Source: Caballeronia udeis (lineage in GTDB: Bacteria > Pseudomonadota > Gammaproteobacteria > Burkholderiales > Burkholderiaceae). Taken from it: 64,000 nucleotides of DNA. Below are positions 48,174 through 55,795 of this stretch, piece after piece (position 1 is the first letter of the stretch; each line of letters begins with the position of its first letter). The notes under the pieces are model-generated. The model saw nothing but the letters and a program-made list of their open reading frames with translations, was not told where the DNA came from and did no database searches. Both the position numbers and the translations under genes were made by a program. The stretch covers positions 213,298 to 277,297 of the forward strand of contig NZ_FCOK02000003.1 of NCBI RefSeq assembly GCF_001544555.2, written 5' to 3'.

Positions 48174-48862
48174 TTTTCTGAGCCATGTAACCGTCATGTA
48201 ACCCGATTCGGGGAAGGCCAACAGCGGGAAGGCAGCGATCGTGACGCCGAGCCCCTGCGTTCGTCGGCCAAACCGGGGGGCGCAAACGCGCTACAGCTGT
48301 CAACGCGAACGGCTCGGCTAACGGGGGGGCCGTAACGCCCCGCGGCGAACGGGCGCTGTGGCGCGCTAAGTTTGCCGCTCCGGCAAGTTTGCACGTGTGC
48401 GGCGTGGGCGGTGCCGAATCGCGACCACATGAAATCGGGGTGATACACATCTCAATCCGGCAACCAACGGTGCGATTGCCGCGCTGCTGATTCACGACGT
48501 TCTTCGTGCGGCACACGACTGGAGTCGTTGAGCACGCTGAGCGAATCACCCCGGCTAGGTAAGTCTCAACCGGCTCGCGCGTTTCGCGTCGTGCTCCCTG
48601 GCCACCGACCGACTGGAGCACGTGCCCGATACCGAACCTTGTGAAGTCTTTATGCCTTTAAACAACACGACTCGGAACAGCACGACTCGGCCAAGCTTTT
48701 CCGTCTTTTGTGTACCTTGGCGTGTACCCTCCTCCCAAAAAAAAGATGCTTGGCGTGGTTCACGGCGGCTTATCGCTTGCTGAGAAACTCGCTCGGGTAA
48801 GATTCAAGCTTACGTGTACACGAAAATGTTGTTCGCACTATCTTAGGCAGCGAAAGGTAAAG
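48174..48862. other. 689-bp stretch without a supported gene
   Basis: The first 430 bp are GC-rich with no frame that has a ribosome-binding site and a recognisable product; a 185-codon minus-strand open frame runs into the tRNA and looks accidental. From about 48640 the DNA becomes AT-richer, leading into the ATPase gene. No integrase remnant could be recognised. Confidence 0.55.
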
Positions 48863-50272
48863 ATGACAACGCCGGAACAGTTCTCTCAGTGGACCTCAGC
48901 CAATACTGAAGACGAGCACTTAGAGTTCAAAGAAGCCAAAGAACAATTTGATACCACCAAGCTGAAACGATATTGCGTCGCTCTGGCGAACGAGGGCGGT
49001 GGGGTCTTAATCCTGGGTGTCAGCGACAAGATTCCGCGTAGGGTAGTCGGAACCGCCGCGTTCACAAACACGGCCGACATCGCGAGTCGGCTGCTCACAG
49101 CACTGCGTTTCCGAGTCGATGTCGAAACTTTTGCACACGCGGACGGGCGGGTTGTCATTTTCCATATCCCTTCCCGGCCTATTGGTACCGCTTATAGCTT
49201 GGATGGTGCTTACTGGATGCGTTCGACCGACGAACTCGTGCCAATGTCGGAAGACCGTTTGCGAGACATTTTTGCAGAGGGGAAGCCAGACTGGCTGGCA
49301 GAGTTCGCAGTCGTTGGTTGCAGTGCGGACGAGGTGGTCGCGCTTTTGGACACGCAAGCATATTTTGACTTGGTGAAACTACCATATCCTACAAGCCGCG
49401 ATGGCGTAATCTCCCGGTTGGAAAGCGAGGCTCTCATCTTTCGAGAGGGACAAACTTGGTCGATATCGAATCTTGGCGCTATCTTGCTTGGTAAGCATCT
49501 GGATAGCTTCCCATTGTCAGTATCTCGGAAGGGTTTGCGGCTGGTCGTTTATGAAGGCACGAACAAGGTCGAGACTAAGCTGGAGCAAATCGGCAAGAAG
49601 GGCTATGCAATCGGGTTTGAAGCTGCACTTTCAATTCTCCATGGGCATGCGCCGAGGAATAGGGTAATAGAGCAAACCATTCGTGAAGAAGTGCGTATGT
49701 TCCCGAAGCAGGCACTTCGAGAGTTGGTCGCTAACGCGCTTGTACATCAGGACTTCTCGCTTACCGGCATGTCGGTAATGATTGAGATGTATTCTGATCG
49801 TGTCGAGATATCTAACCCCGGCATCCCACCGATCCCTCTCGAACGATTTATTGACGAATACCGGTCTCGAAATGAAAGACTTGCTGATCTGATGCGCCGC
49901 ATGGGGATTTGCGAAGAAAAAGGCAGTGGCATCGACAAGGTCGTTTCCGCATCCGAAATGTTCCAACTGCCGGCTCCAGATTTCCGGGTTGGCGACGTCC
50001 GAACAACGGCTGTGATGTTTGCGCATCAGGATTTTAAAGACATGAGCAAAGCGGACCGGATCCGGGCTTGCTATCAACATTGCGTACTTCAGTATGTAAG
50101 CAACCGACGCATGTCGAACCAAAGCCTTCGGGAACGTTTCCATCTGCCCGCTACGAAGGTTGAGGCTGTTTCCGTGATCATCAATCAAACGCTGGAGGCT
50201 GGAAAGATCAAGCTGGATGACTCAGAATCAACCTCGCGCCGCTACGCGCGATACGCGCCCTTTTGGGCGTAA
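48863..50272 (+). CDS. AlbA_2 (Schlafen-type) domain protein, putative DNA-binding ATPase
   Basis: Protein of 469 residues. The N terminus (about 1-125) is an AlbA_2/Schlafen domain: HLEFKEAKEQFDTTKLKRYC, ALANEGGGVLILGVSD. The C-terminal part (about 265-370) has the GHKL-like motif of the RecG-related family, LRELVANALVHQDFS, then VEISNPGIPP and GICEEKGSGIDKV. A winged-helix-like tail follows. Members act as transcription regulators or anti-phage/plasmid factors; the role here is unknown. The chosen ATG has GAAAGG upstream; the frame opens 51 codons earlier without support. Codon use is AT-richer than the flanks, suggesting acquisition. Confidence 0.85.
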   Translation: MTTPEQFSQWTSANTEDEHLEFKEAKEQFDTTKLKRYCVALANEGGGVLILGVSDKIPRRVVGTAAFTNTADIASRLLTALRFRVDVETFAHADGRVVIFHIPSRPIGTAYSLDGAYWMRSTDELVPMSEDRLRDIFAEGKPDWLAEFAVVGCSADEVVALLDTQAYFDLVKLPYPTSRDGVISRLESEALIFREGQTWSISNLGAILLGKHLDSFPLSVSRKGLRLVVYEGTNKVETKLEQIGKKGYAIGFEAALSILHGHAPRNRVIEQTIREEVRMFPKQALRELVANALVHQDFSLTGMSVMIEMYSDRVEISNPGIPPIPLERFIDEYRSRNERLADLMRRMGICEEKGSGIDKVVSASEMFQLPAPDFRVGDVRTTAVMFAHQDFKDMSKADRIRACYQHCVLQYVSNRRMSNQSLRERFHLPATKVEAVSVIINQTLEAGKIKLDDSESTSRRYARYAPFWA

Positions 50273-50283
50273 GAGGCGATCGG

Positions 50284-50337
50284 CGAGACGGGTTCGAATC
50301 TCTTTTTATAGCAAAAGCGATATCTACACCCGTCTCG
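50284..50337. repeat. 10-bp inverted repeat with a tRNA T-arm-like sequence behind the AlbA_2 gene
   Basis: CGAGACGGGT (50284-50293) and ACCCGTCTCG (50328-50337) are exact inverted copies. Overlapping the left copy, GTTCGAATCT (50292-50301) repeats 48105-48114 of tRNA-Lys exactly. It could be an attachment-site remnant or a transcription end signal. Confidence 0.55.
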
Positions 50338-50434
50338 ACAAAAAACCTATATAAATCAAACACTTCCAATTTAAAAGCAAAGCTATTTTGCCGTGACACC
50401 ACCGGGTCGTCATCGGGCTATCGTTCATTTTGGG

Positions 50435-50770
50435 TCACTCAGCCATGGCCTTCAAGAGCGCGTCTCTGGCATCGGAGTAAAACTGGATGTCAATCTTGGT
50501 TGCCATATCATCGGATAAATCGACCAGCTGGCGTCGACATGCCACAGGCATCAACAGCGATGTCGCCCCTTTCTCGACAGAGATTTCGGCAATCGTGACG
50601 GCGTTATGTACGGGTTCGATCGAGCCACCAACACCGCGCCCTTCTAATTTGGGCGGCGCTTGGAGACTGCGGCTCCTTGAGGGCGACACGGAAGTAGCAG
50701 GGGGTGTCCTGGCCGATGCCCATGCAGATCCGCCGTCCGGCATGGAGTGGCGGAACATCGGGATGTAACG
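50435..50770 (-). pseudogene. C-terminal remnant of a BrxL-like Lon-related (BREX) protein
   Basis: The last 65 codons (50435-50632) encode GVGGSIEPVHNAVTIAEISV, EKGATSLLMPVACRRQLVDL, SDDMATKIDIQFY and SDARDALLKAMAE, the C-terminal end of the Lon-type S16 protease fold as found in BrxL-like proteins of BREX phage-defence systems. Upstream in another frame (about 50690-50770) is HAGRRICMGIGQDTPCYFRVAL, which fits the preceding segment of the same protein, so a frameshift lies near 50675-50690. Everything further N-terminal is missing. Family assignment is by recognition, not search. Confidence 0.65.
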
Positions 50771-50904
50771 CGAGTGTCACGCGTGGTAAACGTGGCGCAC
50801 TGCGAAGCGGCTTTCGTTGACGACGCCCCAAGTTCAACGCTGGCAGCACGACTGCGCGAGGCCAGCAAGAAGTGCGATGATCATTCTAGTCTTGAAACCC
50901 GCGG

Positions 50905-51276
50905 CTAGTGTCCCAACGTTGCACCCAATCCGAGTTCGTCGGCGATCTTCTTCAGTCGCTTGTCGCGCGTCCAGATGGTTACGCCGGGCTGCAACCGCGT
51001 GGATGCCAGTAGCGCCGTATCGACGTATCCAATTCCGCGATTGAATAGTTGCTCGCCCTCGATGAGATAAAAAATCTCTTCGGGCGTGGCGATAGGGGCG
51101 CTCGGAAGGTCACGTAGCGCGCCAAGGACGACTTCGCGATTGCGCAAGCTGCCGAGAGAGATTTCCCCAATGACGTAGGGGTGGGCGAGCACGCGTTCTT
51201 CTGCCAGCAAGTTCACCAGCATTGAATCAGACGCGTTGATGTGGTCGATCCATACTGATGTGTCGACCAGAATCAT
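50905..51276 (-). CDS. vapC: VapC-type PIN-domain toxin (pair 1)
   Basis: PIN-domain ribonuclease of 123 residues. Acidic residues are at the expected places: Asp in VDTSVWIDH, Glu in VIGEISLGSL, Asp in GYVDTALLAS and Asp in TRDKRLKKIA. VapC toxins cleave RNA, often initiator tRNA. The ATG overlaps the antitoxin stop by 4 bp, so translation is coupled. Appears intact. Confidence 0.92.
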   Translation of the reverse strand: MILVDTSVWIDHINASDSMLVNLLAEERVLAHPYVIGEISLGSLRNREVVLGALRDLPSAPIATPEEIFYLIEGEQLFNRGIGYVDTALLASTRLQPGVTIWTRDKRLKKIADELGLGATLGH

Positions 51277-51470
51277 TCGATATCCTGCCGACGACGCGGC
51301 GCCCCCTGAATTCCCGGTTGGCTGCCGCCAAGGCTCGCCAGTCGGCGCGCGGCCTCGCGCTGGATAAGGGCTTTGAGAGCCTCACGAACCAGCGCCGTTT
51401 TTTCGTCCAAACCCGTATACGCTTGAGCCTTGGCGATCAGTTCGTCGTCCAAGGCAATGGTGGTACGCAT
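51273..51470 (-). CDS. vapB: VapB-type ribbon-helix-helix antitoxin (pair 1)
   Basis: Protein of 65 residues with an N-terminal ribbon-helix-helix (MRTTIALDDELIAKAQAYTG, LVREALKALIQREA) and a C-terminal tail expected to bind VapC. The ATG has GCGGAGGCG upstream. A TATAAT box and a palindrome lie just before it, consistent with autoregulation. Confidence 0.92.
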   Translation of the reverse strand: MRTTIALDDELIAKAQAYTGLDEKTALVREALKALIQREAARRLASLGGSQPGIQGAPRRRQDIE

Positions 51471-51494
51471 AAACGCCTCCGCAGTAAGGCTTTT

Positions 51495-51514
51495 ATTATA
51501 GCATCATTTGATGC
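51495..51514 (-). promoter_or_regulatory. extended -10 promoter and palindromic operator of vapBC pair 1
   Basis: On the minus strand TGCTATAAT (TATAAT at 51500-51495) is an extended -10 box. GCATCA TT TGATGC (51501-51514) is a perfect palindrome touching the -10, the place expected for VapBC repression. Confidence 0.7.
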
Positions 51515-51877
51515 ATAAATCTGTGCCCAAGGCTTGCCAGGATCTCGCCGCCGACCTGTTGTGGCGCCCTCAAGAACGCTTGAAGGCGGACCGTCGTGAC
51601 GTGATGCGCGTGCTACGTGCGTTCGACGTCGAGTTGCGGGCGACGCTGCGGGAGTCCGCCAATCACGGTCGCCGCGTCGGCGGCTCTCCGTGTGCCCACT
51701 AGCTATCGCACGTGGATCTCCCTAGTCAGGGAAATGCGCCATACCTGCGGTGGCCACTGTCCTGAGCGGCGACAGTCACGCCATTCACTTCGACTCGCAT
51801 GCGACTGTCCCGTTCTGCGCCTCAGTGCTGGGTGATTTGGCCGCTTCCGCAGCCTTCTTTGCCCAGAGCGCACGCAG
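51515..51877. other. 363-bp stretch between vapBC pair 1 and the XRE gene
   Basis: Short open frames exist on both strands, but none has a recognisable product or a convincing ribosome-binding site. GC-rich; it may be a remnant of older genes. Confidence 0.5.
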
Positions 51878-52264
51878 TTATTCAGATGCCGCAGTATTCC
51901 CGACATCCGCCCCACCCTCGGGAGATGTATCGATGATTGCGCTCACTAGCCCCAGCACTCCCCTCTTTTCGCGAGGCTTCAGTTCACGATATCCGGCGAG
52001 AAGCCTCTCCTCATCGCAATCAAGCGCAAGGGTTGCTGGATCGGAAGTGCGCCCAGTCAGCAGATACATGACATCGACGCCGACCTCCGCAATCCCGGCC
52101 AGATAGCTGGCATCCGGATATCTCAAGCCCTTCTCGTAATTGGACTGCGCTTGCTTTAGAACCCCACCTGCATTGCCGAAATCTGTTTGATTCATGCCAA
52201 GACGCCGCCGCTCCTGCCTCAACCGCAGCGTGAAGTTATTCATTCGTGGACTTTTATTTGACAT
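51878..52264 (-). CDS. XRE-family helix-turn-helix regulator
   Basis: Protein of up to 128 residues with an N-terminal phage-repressor-type HTH (about 15-70: LRQERRRLGMNQTDFGNAG, NYEKGLRYPDASYLAGIAEVG, DVMYLLTG) and a short C-terminal region. The YLLTGR segment is common in prophage and island repressors. Start is either 52264 or the ATG at 52243 (MNNFTLRLRQE); neither has a strong ribosome-binding site. Divergent from the paralogous gene pair at 52469-53371, so it may control it. Confidence 0.82.
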   Translation of the reverse strand: MSNKSPRMNNFTLRLRQERRRLGMNQTDFGNAGGVLKQAQSNYEKGLRYPDASYLAGIAEVGVDVMYLLTGRTSDPATLALDCDEERLLAGYRELKPREKRGVLGLVSAIIDTSPEGGADVGNTAASE

Positions 52265-52468
52265 GAACGCTTTTGTTGATTAAAGTAGGATATAAATGAT
52301 TTCGCAACAACGACATCACGCCAGAATCGATGCGTCTGTTACGCCCCAGCGGCCCGTTGATAAGTGGCATACCTGCTTGACGACCTACCGATGGCATTCC
52401 GTCGGTCACGATACGCGCCCGTTTATGCCTGAACAAAGGGTCTGCTGCCTTCCGGAAAAGGAAATGTC

Positions 52469-52890
52469 ATGTCCGCCAACTACGAAATCCGTGGTGCCCT
52501 GCCGCTGCGCTCAAGTTTCAAGCACGCCCACGCACGGCACTCGCCGAAAGCCTCGAAAACCCGGCTGACGTCTATTTTGCAACTGACGACGTAACCCATT
52601 CGCTCGTAATACGCGTGCGCGGTGCGCTCTCGGAAGACGAACAGCAGTCGGTCGAAGATACGCTCGAACAGTTCTCACGCGATTGGGCCGCGGCGGGCGC
52701 GATCTTCAGCCGGCTACGCTATGGCGAGCCGTCATTCCTCACCCTCGGGCTGGCGTCACACGTCGAACTGCTCGACGAACTCACGGATCTGCACGCCCAG
52801 CTGGACGCACTGCTGGCTCGTCAGGCCTTCATCCTCGCCCAACTAGGCACCACGGACGTTGCACCAGCAACAGAACCCACTGGTCGATAA
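52469..52890 (+). pseudogene. unknown small protein, first of a paralogous pair, frameshifted
   Basis: ATG 52469 has an AAAAGGAAA ribosome-binding site and reads MSANYEIRGALPL; the match to the N terminus of the next gene (Y-L-SGSLPV) shows this is the true start. Near 52505-52515 the frame is lost, and the rest (ALAESLENPADVYFATDDVT, HSLVIRVRGALSEDEQQSVE, RLRYGEPSFLTLGL) is in another frame to 52890. A single missing base explains it. A shorter product from GTG 52615 is possible. No known family recognised; no signal peptide or membrane helix. Confidence 0.7.
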
Positions 52891-52924
52891 TAGGCATCAT
52901 CGCAAGCATACAAGGATGGCCGCC

Positions 52925-53371
52925 ATGGAAAAAGGAACGTACGTCCTCTCGGGCTCGCTGCCCGTCAATGACGACCTGGAAGCTGAACAGATCGAGCGGG
53001 TCCGGCGGCACCTGAGCGGCTTCGCCAGCGTGTACCTTGCGCACGACGAAACCGCACATACGGTGTCGCTGCACATCTCAGGCACGATGCTCCGGGATGA
53101 TGCCCGGCTCATCGGGCGGCGCATCGAAAAGTTCGCCGAGGAGAACTGTACCGCTGGCGCCATCCTGTTGGCCGAATGGAACGGCCTGACGGATTGGCTC
53201 GTTGTCGGGATCAACTGGCACGTACAGTGTCTTCTGAAGCTCGGTGCCGTGCAGGAACAGTTCGCAAGGCTCGTGGAACGCGATTTCGATTTCCTCGTGC
53301 GACTTGAGCCGCCCAGCGAGAAGGCAGCCGGCGAGGGCCAGCCGCTGATGTGCGTCTCAATCGCGACCTGA
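52925..53371 (+). CDS. unknown small protein, second of a paralogous pair
   Basis: Protein of 148 residues from ATG 52925 with AAGGA upstream. Not recognised as any named family. It aligns along its whole length with the broken gene before it: GTYVLSGSLPV, VYLAHDETAHTVSLHISG, CTAGAILLAEW, NWHVQCLL-QEQFARLVERDF. Mixed alpha/beta, soluble, acidic, no export signal. It lies 34 bp after its paralogue and near an XRE repressor and two toxin-antitoxin pairs, so a role in a mobile or plasmid-derived module is plausible but not shown. Confidence 0.75.
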   Translation: MEKGTYVLSGSLPVNDDLEAEQIERVRRHLSGFASVYLAHDETAHTVSLHISGTMLRDDARLIGRRIEKFAEENCTAGAILLAEWNGLTDWLVVGINWHVQCLLKLGAVQEQFARLVERDFDFLVRLEPPSEKAAGEGQPLMCVSIAT

Positions 53372-53454
53372 CACAGGAAACGGACGATGCGGCCGCCCCA
53401 AAAATCCCGGAGGCGAAATACAGTCGTGGGTTGCGGACGCAATCCTCGGCCTGA

Positions 53455-53859
53455 TCAGTTGTCCACTATCGCTGATCTAAGGCCTAGGTAATCGACAAAA
53501 GGATTGAAGTCCCTGTCGCTAAACAGCAGCGACACGCCATTCTCGATGCAGTAAGTTGCGATCAGCGTATCAATGGTTTTCCGGATCGTCACGCCTTGTG
53601 CTCTCAAGGCGCGGTAATTTCGCGCAGCCTGAACAGCGTTATCAGGGCCGACGAGCGACACAACGCTCAGGCGCGTCGTCATCAGTTGTCTGGCCGTGTT
53701 GAATTCGGACTCGGCCGAGAAGCCCTGCAACACCTCCGCCACGATCAGGTCACCCGTGAGCAGCGCTTCCGCGCCCAACAAGGCGTCGAGTTTGTCGGTT
53801 TCCGGCGAGATCACGCCCCGAAAATAATCGATCCAGACGCTCGAATCGACGAGCGTCAT
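53455..53859 (-). CDS. vapC: VapC-type PIN-domain toxin (pair 2)
   Basis: PIN-domain ribonuclease of 134 residues with Asp in LVDSSVWIDYF, Glu in VAEVLQGF, Asp in RKTIDTLIATYC and Asp in LFSDRDFNPF. It is of the VapC type with an FRG segment after the first Asp and is only distantly similar to pair 1, so the two pairs are not recent duplicates. The ATG overlaps the antitoxin stop by 4 bp. Confidence 0.92.
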   Translation of the reverse strand: MTLVDSSVWIDYFRGVISPETDKLDALLGAEALLTGDLIVAEVLQGFSAESEFNTARQLMTTRLSVVSLVGPDNAVQAARNYRALRAQGVTIRKTIDTLIATYCIENGVSLLFSDRDFNPFVDYLGLRSAIVDN

Positions 53860-54050
53860 CGATCCGTTCTCATTGCATCAAGATCACCTTCCCAGTGAAG
53901 CTTCCCGCGGAACTGACGGATCTGTTCCTGCTGCTTGAGCCGGATGATCGTCTTCAGGCCGAGTTCGACAGCCTCCCGCTTGGTCTTGATGCCTGTGGCG
54001 GCAAGCGCTTCGGCCATCAGCCTGTCGTCGATTTCGATGTTGGTGCGCAT
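53856..54050 (-). CDS. vapB: VapB-type antitoxin (pair 2)
   Basis: Protein of 64 residues of the VapB type with RTNIEIDDRLMAEALAATG, REAVELGLKTIIRLKQQEQI and a C-terminal tail containing FRGKLHWEGDLDAMR, which in this family blocks the VapC active site. A GAGG ribosome-binding site precedes the ATG, and an exact 9-bp inverted repeat lies just upstream. Confidence 0.93.
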   Translation of the reverse strand: MRTNIEIDDRLMAEALAATGIKTKREAVELGLKTIIRLKQQEQIRQFRGKLHWEGDLDAMRTDR

Positions 54051-54063
54051 GGTATACCTCGCA

Positions 54064-54093
54064 ATGTGTATAGTCTCTTAAAATTATACACAT
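54064..54093 (-). promoter_or_regulatory. palindromic operator of vapBC pair 2
   Basis: ATGTGTATA (54064-54072) and TATACACAT (54085-54093) are perfect inverted copies separated by 12 bp, 14 bp upstream of vapB. The spacing of two helical turns fits binding of a VapB dimer pair. Confidence 0.75.
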
Positions 54094-54100
54094 CTCGAAC

Positions 54101-54489
54101 TTACGCAAATTTCATTCGAGCAGTCGGATTTTTGAGCTGCTGACGAAGGAAGTCATCGAGCATCTGGTGTTTGGTCTGATGGAGGGTAAGCGACATCCAT
54201 CCCCGTTAGGCATCCAATGTGCCGCCGCCCAGTCACGTGCGACCGTCGTTACCGTGCTGACGAGGCAAGCTCAGCCGTCAGTTCATGATGCTTGATAGCC
54301 AAGCGGGGTTTCGATCACGGCCGTGAGAAGTCTTGCCATGCAGCCAACGAGAGCAGATGCGCCGCCGCAGCCCTTCGGATAGATTTACGCAAGCCACCCC
54401 ACTACATCATCAAAAATCAGCGTTGCAAAAATGGGCGTGACCATAGATTTGCTTTGTGACTTTCGGTTATCGCCAGAGATATTCGCCCT
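54101..54489. other. 389-bp gap between vapBC pair 2 and the MFS gene
   Basis: Only a 31-codon minus-strand frame (54101-54196, MSLTLHQTKHQMLDDF start) is visible, with no family match. The rest holds nothing I can name. It probably marks the end of the accessory segment. Confidence 0.45.
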
Positions 54490-55755
54490 TCAAACCACCG
54501 CATCACCGTCATCGATACTAAACCGCAGCCTCCCCGCGTCGATGAACACTCGCAACTGGCGGTACTTCGCCAAATACCGAATCCCGACGATAGCCGCTGC
54601 AAACCCCGCCGCCGCGGCAACGCCAAGCGCCCAGCGCGGGCCAAACCTGTCGGCGACCCAGCCCACCACCGGTGCACCCAAAGGCGTGCCGCCCAGCGCG
54701 ATCGCGAGAAAGATCGCCATCACGCGACCGCGCATGGCGGGTTCGGTCGATAGCTGCATGGTGCTGTTCGTCGTCGTGGTGATGGTTTGCGCGGACACGC
54801 CGATAACCACGAGCGCAAGACCAAAGAACCCATAACCCGGCGCGATTGCTGCCAAAGCACAGCCAACGCCGAAGATCGCAGTGCTCGCGAACAACACACC
54901 AATATGCGGTTTCGCCCGCCTCGCGGCGAGCAGCGCACCCGCGACCGTACCTATCGCCATGATCGACGACAGGAGTCCGTATTGACTCGCTCCGGCGTGA
55001 AAGACGGTGACGGACATCGTGGAGATGAAAATCGGGAAGTTGAGTCCAAACGTTCCGATCAGAAACAGCATGAGCAGCACCGCTTTCAGATCCGGCCGCT
55101 TCCAGACATATCGAAACCCTTCAGCAAGACTCCCGCGCGCCCGGACAGCCCGCTTGCTCTGATGAAACTCACGCACGCGAAGGAACCCCAGCGAGCAGAG
55201 CACCGCGACAAACGACGCCGCGTTGATCAGGAACACCCACCCGGTCCCCACCGATGCAATCAGCACGCCTGCAATGGCCGGCCCGATCATCCGCGCGGCA
55301 TTGAACGATGTGGAGTTCAACGCGACCGCGTTCGACAGATCAGTTTCCCCCACCAATTCGGAGACGAAGGTTTGACGCGCGGGGGCATCGAAGGCACTCA
55401 CGCTGCCGAGCAAGAACGCAAACACGTACACGTGCCACAACTGGACCCATCCGGCGACAGTGAGAACACCCAGCCCAAGCGCGAGCGTTCCCAACGCCGC
55501 CTGCGTGCCGATCAAAAGTTTGCGGCGATCGAGATGATCGGCCGCGAGACCGGTGAAGGGAAGCAGGAGAAGGTGCGGGCCGAACTGGAGCGCCATGACA
55601 ATGCCCACCGCAGTCGCATTGTGGTGGGTCAGTTGCGTGAGCACGAGCCAATCCTGGGCGGTGCGCTGCATCCACGTTCCAATATTGGACACGATCGCGC
55701 CGCCGTCCCAGACCCGGTAGTTGAAGCTGTTCAGCGAGCGGAAGGTGCCTTTCAT
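54490..55755 (-). CDS. MFS transporter of the EntS-like MFS_3 group
   Basis: Inner-membrane protein of 421 residues with 10-12 hydrophobic segments. The N terminus RVWDGGAIVSNIGTWMQRTA and LPFTGLAADHLDRRKLLIGTQ match the enterobactin-exporter-like (EntS/MFS_3) group. ATG 55755 has a GGGAGC ribosome-binding site; upstream frame extension has no support. It follows the isochorismatase-like and MarR genes on the same strand, probably one operon under MarR control; the exported compound is unknown. Confidence 0.87.
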   Translation of the reverse strand: MKGTFRSLNSFNYRVWDGGAIVSNIGTWMQRTAQDWLVLTQLTHHNATAVGIVMALQFGPHLLLLPFTGLAADHLDRRKLLIGTQAALGTLALGLGVLTVAGWVQLWHVYVFAFLLGSVSAFDAPARQTFVSELVGETDLSNAVALNSTSFNAARMIGPAIAGVLIASVGTGWVFLINAASFVAVLCSLGFLRVREFHQSKRAVRARGSLAEGFRYVWKRPDLKAVLLMLFLIGTFGLNFPIFISTMSVTVFHAGASQYGLLSSIMAIGTVAGALLAARRAKPHIGVLFASTAIFGVGCALAAIAPGYGFFGLALVVIGVSAQTITTTTNSTMQLSTEPAMRGRVMAIFLAIALGGTPLGAPVVGWVADRFGPRWALGVAAAAGFAAAIVGIRYLAKYRQLRVFIDAGRLRFSIDDGDAVV

Positions 55756-55795
55756 CGGACAGCTCCCGAGGCTACGATCTCCGCGCTGAACGAGC

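Noticed and set aside
48064..48621. 185-codon minus-strand open frame running into tRNA-Lys
   Set aside because: It covers the tRNA gene, has no recognisable domain and looks like a GC-rich accident.
48710..48862. Upstream extension of the AlbA_2 reading frame (MYLGVYPPP...)
   Set aside because: No ribosome-binding site and no family support; the domain and a GAAAGG site fit the ATG at 48863.
51906..51916. CGCCCCACC copy of the tRNA-Lys 3' end as a second attachment site
   Set aside because: Only 9 bp, GC-rich, and inside the XRE gene; likely chance.
54101..54196. 31-codon minus-strand frame (MSLTLHQTKHQMLDDF...) next to vapBC pair 2
   Set aside because: Slight resemblance to the end of an antitoxin helix, but too short and without a recognisable family.
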